Positions 1-7,227 of a stretch of DNA of 35,087 nucleotides are shown here, one piece after another (position 1 is the first letter of the stretch; each line of letters begins with the position of its first letter). The stretch comes from Raineyella sp964528755 (GTDB lineage Bacteria; Actinomycetota; Actinomycetes; Propionibacteriales; Propionibacteriaceae), in contig CAZGWN010000034.1 in the NCBI GenBank assembly GCA_964528755.1, positions 1-35,087 of the forward strand. Reading direction: 5' to 3'. The position numbers were made by a program, and so were the translations under genes. The notes below the pieces were generated by a model. It was given only the letters and a program-made list of their open reading frames with translations, was not told the origin of the DNA and ran no database searches.

Positions 1-473
1 AACACCACCCCCCACCCCGACAACACCCACCCCGACAACACCAGCCGCATCCCGTGGTCGACGCTCGCCACAGCCGCTGGCACTCCCGCCGGTATCCGAC
101 CTGATCGTGGCGGGACGGTGTCGACGGCTCCACCGTGGTCTGCCCCCAGACGACGCCTTGGGCCAGAGGAGCCCGGAAGCCGGGCGCCACGCCGCCGACC
201 TGCGGCCGTCACCGACCTACGGCCGCCGCCGACCTACGGCCGTCACCACCGACCTACGGCCGCCGCCGACCTACGGCCGTCACCACCGGCCGCGGACCCG
301 TCCGGCTCTCCTCCCTCCCCGAAGCACTCCTCCCTCCCCGAAGCACTCCAGAGCCACCCAACTCCGCGTTGACTTGCCGGAACGCCCCCCTCGCCGGTGC
401 CCCCCGATGGCCCTAGGCTCATGACGCAAAGCCCGTCGCCCGATGCGGCAGGCGTCAACGGAGGAGCATCCCC
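1..473. repeat. Repeat-rich intergenic region upstream of aqpZ
   Basis: No convincing complete gene is seen here. Three separate tandem repeats are present. A 15-bp unit occurs twice (12-26, 27-41). A 14-bp core CCGACCTACGGCCG starts at 195 (one mismatch), 212, 229, 249 and 266, and is organised as a perfect 37-bp tandem duplication (212-248, 249-285). A perfect 19-bp unit occurs twice (312-330, 331-349). Frame 1 is open from the window edge to 372 and starts with a His-Pro-Asp-Asn-Thr repeat, so the tail of a gene entering from the left cannot be excluded. Its arginine- and proline-rich composition is typical of non-coding GC-rich DNA read by chance. A TAGGCT box at 414-419 is a possible -10 for aqpZ. 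Confidence 0.7.
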
Positions 474-1241
474 ATGAACAATCCCCCGATGAGCAAGCGT
501 CTGTGGGCCGAGTTCTTCGGCACATTCTGGTTGGTGTTCGGCGGCTGCGGCGCCGCCGTTCTCGCCGCAAAGGTGGTGGCCGATGGCGGCATCAGCGTCG
601 GCATCGGATTCCTGGGTGTGGCCCTCGCCTTCGGCCTGACCGTAGTGACCGGCGCCTACGCCGTCGGGCATCTGTCCGGCGGACATTTCAACCCCGCCGT
701 GACACTCGGCTGTGCGATCGCCAAGCGGGTCGAGTGGGCCGCCGTCGGCCCGTACTGGCTCACCCAGGTGCTCGGCGCATCGGTCGCCGGCGCCATTCTC
801 TTCGCCATCGCGTCCGGCAAGGACGGATTCAACGCGGTGGAATCCGGGTTTGCCACGAACGGGTACGGCGACCGTTCCCCCGACGGATATTCCCTGTTGT
901 CGGCGCTGGTCATCGAGGTCGTGTTGACCGCGGTTTTCCTATGGGTCATCCTCGGCACCACCTCCGCGAAGGCCCCGGTCGGATTCGCCCCGCTCGCGAT
1001 CGGGCTCACTCTCACTCTCATTCACCTCATCGCCATCCCCGTCGACAACACCTCCGTCAATCCCGCTCGGTCGCTGGGCGTGGCCTGGTTCGGGGGTGGG
1101 CCGGCGCTTTCCCAGGTGTGGCTGTTCATCCTCGCCCCGCTGATCGGTGCGGCGATCGCCGGGTTCACGTACAACTACCTGACCGGCGACGACGACACCG
1201 AGCCGGAGGAGTCCGAGGCCCGCGTCGGGGCGGAGGGCTGA
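474..1241 (+). CDS. aqpZ: Aquaporin Z (water channel, MIP family)
   Basis: 255 residues, a normal length for bacterial aquaporins; integral inner-membrane channel. Both pore motifs are intact: HFNPAV (Asn73-Pro-Ala) and SVNPAR (Asn196-Pro-Ala). The aromatic/arginine filter is Phe53, His184, Thr193, Arg199. This is the water-selective AqpZ combination rather than the glycerol filter of GlpF, whose second NPA is followed by Arg-Asp. The start is chosen from GAGGAG at 461-466, 7 nt before ATG. An in-frame ATG lies five codons downstream, so the exact start is slightly uncertain. A glycerate kinase stub follows 29 nt after the stop. Despite the nearby dhaKLM operon, the filter argues for water rather than glycerol transport. 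Confidence 0.93.
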   Translation: MNNPPMSKRLWAEFFGTFWLVFGGCGAAVLAAKVVADGGISVGIGFLGVALAFGLTVVTGAYAVGHLSGGHFNPAVTLGCAIAKRVEWAAVGPYWLTQVLGASVAGAILFAIASGKDGFNAVESGFATNGYGDRSPDGYSLLSALVIEVVLTAVFLWVILGTTSAKAPVGFAPLAIGLTLTLIHLIAIPVDNTSVNPARSLGVAWFGGGPALSQVWLFILAPLIGAAIAGFTYNYLTGDDDTEPEESEARVGAEG

Positions 1242-1270
1242 CCGACCGCAGCGGTGTGCAGGAGGAACAC

Positions 1271-1390
1271 GTGCGCGTGGTGATCGCGCCTGATTCATTC
1301 AAGGAGTCGGTGTCGACCGGCCGGGCGGCCCCGACGAGAGGGTTGTCCGCTGCCTCATACTCCTATACTCGATGCAAGGTGAACTTATAG
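1271..1390 (+). pseudogene. Glycerate kinase, 5' stub only
   Basis: A good ribosome site (GGAGG, 1261-1265) precedes GTG at 1271. The first 17 or so codons read VRVVIAPDSFKESVSTG, the nucleotide-binding N-terminus of glycerate 2-kinases of the GlxK/GarK family (about 380 residues, converting glycerate to 2-phosphoglycerate). After codon 20 or so similarity ends, and the frame runs into unrelated DNA and stops at 1390. More than 90% of the gene is therefore missing, and the junction lies near 1330-1345, just before the control region of the next gene. The remnant probably followed aqpZ in an ancestral operon. Deletion or replacement by the incoming oxidoreductase segment is inferred; no transposase is seen. 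Confidence 0.65.
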
Positions 1391-1423
1391 GTTCGGGTCC
1401 GTTCGGGCTCACGGCCTATAAGT
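1383..1423 (+). promoter_or_regulatory. Palindromic operator before the quinone oxidoreductase gene
   Basis: A perfect 9-bp inverted repeat, ACTTATAGG (1383-1391) and CCTATAAGT (1415-1423), with a 23-nt spacer, sits in unusually AT-rich sequence 30 nt before the start at 1453. A partial third half-site, CCTATACT, lies at 1362-1369. The position suggests repression of the downstream gene. Redox-sensing HxlR- or MarR-type repressors commonly control this enzyme family, but no such gene is adjacent, so the cognate regulator is unknown. Confidence 0.5.
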
Positions 1424-1452
1424 AAGGACAAGCAACGTGACTGGAGGTCACG

Positions 1453-2355
1453 ATGAGCATACGGATCGTGTACGACACCCACGGTGGGCCGGAGGTTCTG
1501 CGGGTCGAGGAGGTGACCGTCGGCGACCCCGGGCCCGGCCAGGTCCGGGTCCGCAACCAGGCCGTCGGGGTCAACCCCGTCGACTGGAAGATCGTCTCCG
1601 GAGCCTTCGGCCGCGGTGGCGAGCCGGAGGGACCGACCGTGCCAGGCCTGGCGGCCGCCGGGGTGGTCGAGGCCGTCGGCCCCGCGGTCAGCGGGATCGC
1701 CGTCGGTGACGACGTCATCGCCACCGGGCCGGCCGGTGGGTACCAGGCCGTGACGCTGGCCGACCCGGCCCTGCTGCGCGTCCGCCCCGCCACCATCGAC
1801 CCCGACCAGGGTGCCGCGCTGCCGGTCTCGGCGACCACCGGGTATGCCCTGGCCGAGACCGCCGAGGTGCACCGGGGCGACACCGTGCTCATCCACGGCG
1901 CCTCCGGAGCCGTCGGGGCCGCCGCCGCGCAGGTGGCCATCGACCGCGGCGCGACCGTGATCGGCACCGCCTCGCCCGCGAACCACGACTACCTGCGGTC
2001 CCTGGGGGTCATTCCGCTCGCGTACGGAGAAGGTCTCGAGGTCCAGGTGCGTGCCGCCGGTCAACCGACGGTCATCCTCGATGCCGTGGGTGGGGAGGCT
2101 ACCGTACGGGCATCCCGGGCGTTCCTGACCGATGGGGTACGAACCGCCACGGTGTCCCCGGATCAGTACGCCCGGTCGGCGGGCATCACGCCGGTCAAGC
2201 ATCCTTCCGACGAACTGGACGCGGTGATCCGGCTCGCCGCTGCGGGCAAGCTCAGCACCCGGATCGGGAAGGTCCTGCCGCTGGCCGACGCCGCCGAGGC
2301 ATTCCGGATCAGCACGTCCGGGCACCCGAACGGGAAGATCCTCCTGCGCCCGTAG
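1453..2355 (+). CDS. NADP-dependent zinc-independent oxidoreductase (quinone oxidoreductase-like MDR)
   Basis: 300 residues. A GroES-like N-terminal half precedes a Rossmann domain with GASGAVG at about residues 149-155, the AxxGxxG dinucleotide motif of NADPH:quinone reductases and zeta-crystallins in the medium-chain dehydrogenase superfamily. The cysteine/histidine pattern of zinc alcohol dehydrogenases is absent. These cytosolic enzymes reduce quinones, enones or other reactive carbonyls with NADPH; the substrate here is unknown. GGAGG at 1443-1447 fixes the ATG at 1453. The gene is monocistronic in appearance, with a palindrome upstream suggesting inducible expression. The next gene has its own promoter. 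Confidence 0.85.
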   Translation: MSIRIVYDTHGGPEVLRVEEVTVGDPGPGQVRVRNQAVGVNPVDWKIVSGAFGRGGEPEGPTVPGLAAAGVVEAVGPAVSGIAVGDDVIATGPAGGYQAVTLADPALLRVRPATIDPDQGAALPVSATTGYALAETAEVHRGDTVLIHGASGAVGAAAAQVAIDRGATVIGTASPANHDYLRSLGVIPLAYGEGLEVQVRAAGQPTVILDAVGGEATVRASRAFLTDGVRTATVSPDQYARSAGITPVKHPSDELDAVIRLAAAGKLSTRIGKVLPLADAAEAFRISTSGHPNGKILLRP

Positions 2356-2402
2356 CGGACCACCCCCGGTGCGCCGGTAACACCGTCGGCACGAGCCGCG
2401 AC

Positions 2403-2408
2403 TACCAT
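2403..2408 (+). promoter_or_regulatory. Leaderless promoter -10 box for the YbaK gene
   Basis: TACCAT ends 7 nt before ATG 2416, and no Shine-Dalgarno sequence is present. This matches leaderless transcription as seen at six other genes in the window. Confidence 0.5.
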
Positions 2409-2415
2409 CAGCCGC

Positions 2416-2904
2416 ATGTCCCTGGATCGTGCACGTGCCCACTTGGCGCAGTTCGGCCGCGCCGACGACATCATCGTCACGGAGCAGTCCAGCGCGACGG
2501 TGGACCTCGCGGCCGCCGCGTTGGGCGTCGAGCCGGCCCGGATCGCCAAGACCCTGAGCTTCCACGGTTCCCGGCCCGGCACGGCGATCCTCGTCGTGAT
2601 GGCCGGCGACGCCCGGGTCCGCAATGCCGCCTTCAAGCAGACCTTCGGGCTGAAGGCGAGAATGCTCGGCGGTGACGACGTCGAGGCGCTCACTGGTCAT
2701 GCGCCCGGAGGGGTGTGCCCGTTCGGCGTACCGGACAGCGCGACGGTGTGGCTGGACACGTCACTGCGCCGGTTCACCACCGTGTTTCCGGCGTGTGGCA
2801 GCGCCAACTCGGCGATCGGGCTGAGTTGCGAGGACCTGGCGGCCATCTCGGCGCCCGCCGGCTGGGTGACGGTGTCGCAGGTGCCCGAGGAGAACGCCGC
2901 CTGA
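2416..2904 (+). CDS. ybaK: YbaK/EbsC-family aminoacyl-tRNA deacylase
   Basis: 162 residues, forming a single YbaK/ProX editing domain. Lys45 in IAKTLSF corresponds to the lysine needed for Cys-tRNA(Pro) deacylation in YbaK. GHAPGGVCPFG (residues 95-104) is the glycine/proline loop of the family that shapes the active site. The protein acts in the cytosol in trans to prolyl-tRNA synthetase, hydrolysing cysteine or other small amino acids wrongly attached to tRNA. Free-standing relatives differ in specificity, so Cys-tRNA(Pro) is the likely but unproven substrate. The start is ATG 2416: there is no ribosome site, but TACCAT lies 7 nt upstream, so the mRNA is probably leaderless. Confidence 0.88.
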   Translation: MSLDRARAHLAQFGRADDIIVTEQSSATVDLAAAALGVEPARIAKTLSFHGSRPGTAILVVMAGDARVRNAAFKQTFGLKARMLGGDDVEALTGHAPGGVCPFGVPDSATVWLDTSLRRFTTVFPACGSANSAIGLSCEDLAAISAPAGWVTVSQVPEENAA

Positions 2905-3078
2905 GGCCCGTGCGGGGGCGATACCCGACGGCGCGGCGCCTTCGTCGGCGTCTCGTCGGCTTCGGAGGGTCTGCACGTCCGTGCATCCGCCCCGCCCGCA
3001 GCCGGGCCCGCGTGCCTCGGCGGGATAATGGCGATGATTGGCATCGATCGCCGACCCCCATGGGCCAGAGAGGGCATC

Positions 3079-4077
3079 ATGAAGAAACTCATCAACGATG
3101 TCGACAACGTCGTTGTCGACAGCCTGCGAGGTCTCGCCGCGGCACATCCTGAGCTCCACGTCGATCTCGAGCACCGGATCGTCTATCGCGGCGCCGAACC
3201 GGTGCCGGGCAAGGTCGGCGTCCTCTCCGGCGGCGGGTCGGGCCACGAGCCGCTGCACGGCGGCTATGTCGGCGTCGGCATGCTGGACGCGGCCGTCGCC
3301 GGCGAGGTCTTCACCTCGCCCACCCCCGATCTCGTCGCCGAGGCGACCACCCATGTCGACGGCGGCTCCGGGGTCCTGCACATCGTCAAGAACTACACCG
3401 GCGACGTGATGAACTTCGAGATGGCCGCCGAACTCGCCGCAGCCGAGTCGGACGTGCGCGTCGAGACCGTCGTGGTCGCCGACGACGTGGCCGTCGAGGA
3501 TTCCCTCTACACCGCCGGACGTCGTGGCGTCGGTGGCACGGTCTTTGTGGAGAAGCTCGCCGGAGCCGCCGCGGAGGCCGGACGCGACCTCGACGCGGTG
3601 GTTGCGGTCGCCCGACGTGTCGCCGACAATGTCCGGTCGATGGGGGTGGCACTCACCAGTTGTACGGTCCCCGCCGCGGGGAAACCGACCTTCGACCTGC
3701 CCGCCGACGAGATCGAGCTCGGCATCGGGATCCACGGTGAGCCGGGCCGCAAGCGGGTCCCCATGACGAACGCCGGACAGATCGCCGACGCGCTCATCGA
3801 CCCGATCCTGGGCGACCTCGACTTCACCGGTGGCCCGGTGTTCGCGATGGTCAACGGGATGGGCGGCACCCCGCTGAGCGAGCTCTACATCATGTACGCC
3901 GACGTGGTCGAGCGACTGACTGCCCGCGGGGTGACGATCGCCCGCAACCTTGTCGGGAACTACATCACCTCCCTCGACATGGCCGGCTGCTCCTTGACCC
4001 TGCTTCGCGCCGATGACGATCTCCTCGGCCTGTGGGACGCGCCGGTCCACACCCCGGCCCTGTCATGGGGAAGGTGA
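3079..4077 (+). CDS. dhaK: Dihydroxyacetone kinase subunit DhaK (PTS-dependent)
   Basis: 332 residues, a full-length DhaK. This is the substrate-binding subunit of the PEP-dependent dihydroxyacetone kinase, cytosolic, passing dihydroxyacetone to DhaL-ADP/ATP for phosphorylation to DHAP. Visible motifs are GGGSGHEPLHGGYVG at about residues 50-64 and ELGIGIHGEPG, where His219 is the residue expected to form the hemiaminal with dihydroxyacetone. An in-frame ATG at 3028 is possible, but MKKLIND is the normal family start and is preceded by a GAGAGGG ribosome site. It is the first gene of dhaKLM; DhaL follows 9 nt after the stop. A 174-nt gap before it holds no gene and presumably the operon promoter. 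Confidence 0.95.
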   Translation: MKKLINDVDNVVVDSLRGLAAAHPELHVDLEHRIVYRGAEPVPGKVGVLSGGGSGHEPLHGGYVGVGMLDAAVAGEVFTSPTPDLVAEATTHVDGGSGVLHIVKNYTGDVMNFEMAAELAAAESDVRVETVVVADDVAVEDSLYTAGRRGVGGTVFVEKLAGAAAEAGRDLDAVVAVARRVADNVRSMGVALTSCTVPAAGKPTFDLPADEIELGIGIHGEPGRKRVPMTNAGQIADALIDPILGDLDFTGGPVFAMVNGMGGTPLSELYIMYADVVERLTARGVTIARNLVGNYITSLDMAGCSLTLLRADDDLLGLWDAPVHTPALSWGR

Positions 4078-4086
4078 GGGACACCG

Positions 4087-4734
4087 ATGACGGAGACATT
4101 CGACACCGCCCGCGTGGTGACCTGGGTCCGTACCCTGCGTGATGCGGTCGAGACCAAGGAACAGTGGTTGACCGAGCTGGACGCCGCGATCGGTGACGCC
4201 GATCACGGCGGCAACATGGTGCGCGGCCTGCGCGCCGCTGCGGCCGCCCTCGACAACACGCCGCCGACCAGTCCGTCGGCGGCGCTGAAGAGCGTCGCGA
4301 TGGCGCTCATCTCCCACGTCGGCGGAGCGAGCGGCCCGCTCTACGGGACGTTCTTCCTGCGGGCGGCGACCGCAGTCGGGTCGGCACCCGAACTCGACGC
4401 CGCCGCCGTCGGTCGCGGGTTGCGGGCCGGTCTGGACGGCGTCATCGCGCGGGGCAAGGCCCGGCCCGGCGACAAGACCATGGTCGATGCCCTCACGCCC
4501 GCCGTCGACGCGTTCGATGCGGCGGCCGGGGAGGGACTGGCTGCCGCCGCGACAGCCGCTCGCGAGGCCGCCGAGCAGGGCCGCGATGCCACCGAACCCC
4601 TCGTCGCCCGCAAGGGCCGCGCCAGCTACCTCGGCGAACGGTCCGCCGGGCACCTCGATCCCGGTGCCGCTTCGACGGCGCTGCTGTTCGCGGCGCTGGA
4701 AGGTGCCGCGACGTCGGGGACGACCGCAGCATGA
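4087..4734 (+). CDS. dhaL: Dihydroxyacetone kinase ADP-binding subunit DhaL
   Basis: 215 residues. DhaL carries a permanently bound Mg-ADP that is rephosphorylated in place by DhaM and then donates the phosphate to DhaK-bound dihydroxyacetone. DAAIGDADHGGNM contains the three magnesium-coordinating aspartates (Asp32, Asp37, Asp39), and GGASGPLYGTFF is the conserved nucleotide-binding segment. The end overlaps the DhaM start by 4 bp (ATGA at 4731-4734), indicating translational coupling. Length and motifs show an intact gene, and its linkage to DhaM identifies the PTS-type rather than the ATP-type kinase. Confidence 0.95.
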   Translation: MTETFDTARVVTWVRTLRDAVETKEQWLTELDAAIGDADHGGNMVRGLRAAAAALDNTPPTSPSAALKSVAMALISHVGGASGPLYGTFFLRAATAVGSAPELDAAAVGRGLRAGLDGVIARGKARPGDKTMVDALTPAVDAFDAAAGEGLAAAATAAREAAEQGRDATEPLVARKGRASYLGERSAGHLDPGAASTALLFAALEGAATSGTTAA

Positions 4735-6254
4735 GCGAACGGGGCAGGGTCGGCATCGTCCTCGTCTCCCACAGCCGTCCGCTCGCCGAGGCGACCGCCG
4801 ATCTCGCCCGCGAGATGGCCCAGCAGAACCCGCCGCGGATCGAGGTCGCCGCCGGGGCAACCGACGGCGGTTTCGGTACGGATGCGGTGGCGGTCGCCGC
4901 CGCGATCGGTGTCGCCGATTCGGGTGACGGAGTGGTTGTGCTGACCGACCTCGGTTCGGCGGTGCTCAGCGCGCAGACGGCGCTGGAGTTCCTCGACGAT
5001 CCCGGTGAGGCCGGCCGGGTCCGGCTGGTCGCCGCGCCGTTCGTGGAGGGAACCCTGGCAGCCGTGGTCCGCGCCGGGGCCGGCGGAAGTCTGGACCAGG
5101 TTGCCGACGAGGCCCGTGCCGCATTGGCGCCCAAGACCGAGCAGTTGGGAGAGGAGACGCCGGGCGCGCCCATCCCGGCGCCGCCGGGCGCGCCCGTCCC
5201 GGAGCCGGCGGACGCGCCCGGCCCGGCGCCGGATCCCGGGGTCATCGGTCGCGCGACCATCCGCAACGACAACGGCCTGCACGCCCGGCCCGCCGCGACC
5301 CTGGCCACCGAGGCCGGCCGGTATGACGCCCGGATCCAGGTCGCCACAGACACCGCCGGGCCTGTGGAGGCCACCAGCCCGCTCGGGCTCGCCTCCCTCG
5401 GGGTGCGCGCCGGGGACGTCGTCGAGTTCCGGGCCACCGGCCCACAGGCACGCGACGCGGTTGAGGCGCTGGTGACGCTGACCCGCGCCGGACTGGGGGA
5501 GCCGACGCCCCCGTCCTCGGCAGCGTCGCGTACGGAGGCACCTCCCGCTCCGGAGCCACCCGCTGCGGAATCGCCGTCCGCCCCGATCAGTGGCGTCGTG
5601 GTCCGGCTCGACCGCCCGGCCATCGATGTGCCGTCCGCCGACCCTGTGCCCGGACCGGCCCGCCAGGTCCAGGTCGATGCCGTGACCGCGGCCCGCGACC
5701 GGGTCGCGGCCGGGCTGCGTGCTCACGCCGAACGGCATGCGTCGAGTGATGCCGCCCGCCCGGGTGACATTGCCGACATCCTCGAGGCCGGGGCCGCGAT
5801 GGCCGAGGATCCGGCGCTGCTGCGCCGCGCGGTCAAGCGCATCCGCACCGACGGACTGTCCGCCGAGGCCGCGATTCACGAGGCGATCGAGGCCATGATC
5901 GTCCGGTTCGGCAAGCTCGGCGGCCGGATGGCCGAACGGGAGGCCGACCTGGTCGACGTACGCCGCCGCTACCTCGCCGTACTCGCCGGGCAGGATGCCG
6001 ACGCCGGACTGCCGCACCCCACCGGGCCGTACGTCGCCGTGGCCCACACGCTCGCACCCGCCGACGCGGCCGAGCTCGACCCGGAGACCTGCCGGGCCCT
6101 GGTGACGGCCACCGGGAGTGCCACCGCGCACGCGGCGATCATTGTCCGTGCGCTGGGGATTCCGGGCATGCTGGGAGTTCCGTCGTCGGATCTGCTGGTC
6201 GACGGGCAGACCGTCCGGGTGGATCCGGCGGCGGGGGAGATCACCTCATCCTGA
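4731..6254 (+). CDS. dhaM: DhaM phosphotransferase: fused EIIA, HPr and partial enzyme I
   Basis: 507 residues in three modules, the same order as the long enterobacterial DhaM. Residues 1-130 form the mannose-type EIIA domain with phosphorylatable His14 in VLVSHSRPL. After a Pro/Ala/Gly-rich linker, residues 175-255 form an HPr domain with GLHARPAA (His184). Residues 280-507 resemble the N-terminal half of enzyme I, with TAHAAIIVRALGIPG (His467). The PEP-binding C-terminal half of enzyme I is absent, so phosphate must still come from the general PTS enzymes of the cell. The protein rephosphorylates ADP on DhaL. It overlaps dhaL by 4 bp and ends the operon. No DhaR/DhaQ regulator is adjacent. 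Confidence 0.92.
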   Translation: MSERGRVGIVLVSHSRPLAEATADLAREMAQQNPPRIEVAAGATDGGFGTDAVAVAAAIGVADSGDGVVVLTDLGSAVLSAQTALEFLDDPGEAGRVRLVAAPFVEGTLAAVVRAGAGGSLDQVADEARAALAPKTEQLGEETPGAPIPAPPGAPVPEPADAPGPAPDPGVIGRATIRNDNGLHARPAATLATEAGRYDARIQVATDTAGPVEATSPLGLASLGVRAGDVVEFRATGPQARDAVEALVTLTRAGLGEPTPPSSAASRTEAPPAPEPPAAESPSAPISGVVVRLDRPAIDVPSADPVPGPARQVQVDAVTAARDRVAAGLRAHAERHASSDAARPGDIADILEAGAAMAEDPALLRRAVKRIRTDGLSAEAAIHEAIEAMIVRFGKLGGRMAEREADLVDVRRRYLAVLAGQDADAGLPHPTGPYVAVAHTLAPADAAELDPETCRALVTATGSATAHAAIIVRALGIPGMLGVPSSDLLVDGQTVRVDPAAGEITSS

Positions 6255-6259
6255 TGCGG

Positions 6260-6288
6260 TGATGACGTGATGCTACGATGATGACGTG
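6260..6288 (+). promoter_or_regulatory. vapBC promoter with paired direct repeats
   Basis: The 10-bp sequence TGATGACGTG occurs twice (6260-6269, 6279-6288) and flanks an extended -10 box, TGCTACGAT (6271-6279). The second copy includes the GTG start of vapB at 6286. The geometry suits autoregulation by a ribbon-helix-helix antitoxin and a leaderless transcript. Confidence 0.5.
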
Positions 6289-6510
6289 CGGACGACGCTC
6301 GACATCGACGACACCGTCCTGAGGGCGGCGCGGGCTCTGGCTGCCGAGCGCGGCATTTCCATCGGTAAGGCTCTGTCCGACCTGGCTGCCAGGGGACTGG
6401 CTCAGTCCGCGGTCACCCGGTCGGACGCGGCATTTCCGATCCTGACGCCGGTGGATGCGTCCCATGTCATCACCGATGAGCTGGTGCTCGAACATCGGGA
6501 TGACGAGTGA
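6286..6510 (+). CDS. vapB: VapB-family antitoxin (ribbon-helix-helix)
   Basis: 74 residues. The N-terminus RTTLDIDDTVLRAARALA is a ribbon-helix-helix DNA-binding fold: a beta strand then two helices, with GISIGKALSDLA in the second helix. The C-terminal half is the flexible tail expected to occupy the toxin's active site. The gene overlaps the PIN-domain toxin by 4 bp (GTGA). GTG 6286 is chosen because TACGAT ends 6 nt upstream and no ribosome site exists. VapB neutralises VapC, and the complex normally represses its own promoter, consistent with the two direct repeats over the promoter. Confidence 0.87.
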   Translation: MRTTLDIDDTVLRAARALAAERGISIGKALSDLAARGLAQSAVTRSDAAFPILTPVDASHVITDELVLEHRDDE

Positions 6511-6962
6511 CACCATTGTCCCGGGCCGAGCGGCCGCGGCTGCTCGACGTCAATGTCCTTCTGGCGCTCACCTACCCGCTGCACGTCCACCATCGGGATG
6601 CCCATCTGTGGTTTGCGCAAATCGACAACTGGGCCACCACGCCCATGACGGAAGCAGGGTTGGTGCGGCTGCTGCTCAATCGGGCGATCATGGGTGGTGA
6701 CTACTCGGCCGCCACCGGCGTGGACCTCCTTCGGCGGCTCAGGGCGCTCGACGGCCACGTGTTTCTGCCCGATGACTCGTCCCTGGCGGACTCGACGGTG
6801 AGCCTGCAGGCTCTGGTCGGACATCGACAGGTGACGGATCTGCACCTGGCGAACCTGGCTGCGCGGCACGGGTTTCGACTGGCGACTTTCGACCGTCGCC
6901 TTCTGGATGCCCTGCCCAAGGACGACCAGGACAGCGTCGAGATCGTGCCGATCGCTCCCTGA
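6507..6962 (+). CDS. vapC: VapC-family PIN-domain ribonuclease toxin
   Basis: 151 residues, a single PIN domain. The acidic metal-binding residues expected of an active enzyme are visible: Asp14 in LLDVNVLLAL, Glu49 in MTEAGLVRL, Asp111 in VTDLHLANLA and Asp129 in ATFDRRL. VapC toxins cut specific RNAs, often tRNA anticodon loops or rRNA, when the antitoxin is degraded; the target here cannot be predicted. GTG 6507 overlaps the last codons of vapB, so the two are translated together. No mobile element borders the pair, although its position between dhaKLM and an unrelated transporter is typical of inserted toxin-antitoxin cassettes. Confidence 0.9.
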   Translation: MTPLSRAERPRLLDVNVLLALTYPLHVHHRDAHLWFAQIDNWATTPMTEAGLVRLLLNRAIMGGDYSAATGVDLLRRLRALDGHVFLPDDSSLADSTVSLQALVGHRQVTDLHLANLAARHGFRLATFDRRLLDALPKDDQDSVEIVPIAP

Positions 6963-6968
6963 GCTCCT

Positions 6969-7208
6969 GCATCCCTACCGTGGGTCATCCCTGCCGTGGG
7001 TCGACCAGGTGGTCGTGCCGGGCGGCCACCACTTCCCGATGTGCGACGACCCCGACCTCGTCGCGGGACCGACCGGTACGCGTCCGTACCGTTCGGTTGA
7101 TGGACGCTGTGAGGCCACCGGAACGTCCACCCTCGTTCACGCAACGAGACCGTGAGGTTCACCTGGCGCCCCTACGTTGTGGACCGCCAGGCGCGCCACC
7201 GGCGCGCC
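6969..7208 (+). promoter_or_regulatory. Control region of the ABC importer operon
   Basis: This 240-bp gap has no gene but several symmetric elements. A near-perfect 16-bp direct repeat (ATCCCTRCCGTGGGTC) lies at about 6970-7002. Perfect inverted repeats follow: CGGTACG/CGTACCG (7074-7080, 7085-7091) and CTCGTT/AACGAG (7132-7137, 7143-7148). A strong GC hairpin, GGCGCGCC-ACC-GGCGCGCC (7190-7197, 7201-7208), falls just before the ribosome site and could affect translation. No recognised riboswitch consensus is seen. Confidence 0.4.
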
Positions 7209-7227
7209 CATTGATGTGGAGGAATCC

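Noticed and set aside
195..285. Possible CRISPR array
   Set aside because: The 14-bp units have 3-6 bp gaps and no unique spacers; this is a tandem repeat.
474..1241. Glycerol facilitator GlpF
   Set aside because: The selectivity filter Phe/His/Thr/Arg and NPARS after the second NPA are of the water-channel type.
1363..2700. A 445-codon minus-strand frame over the oxidoreductase and ybaK genes
   Set aside because: It spans two real genes and their gap, shows no motif and has a biased composition.
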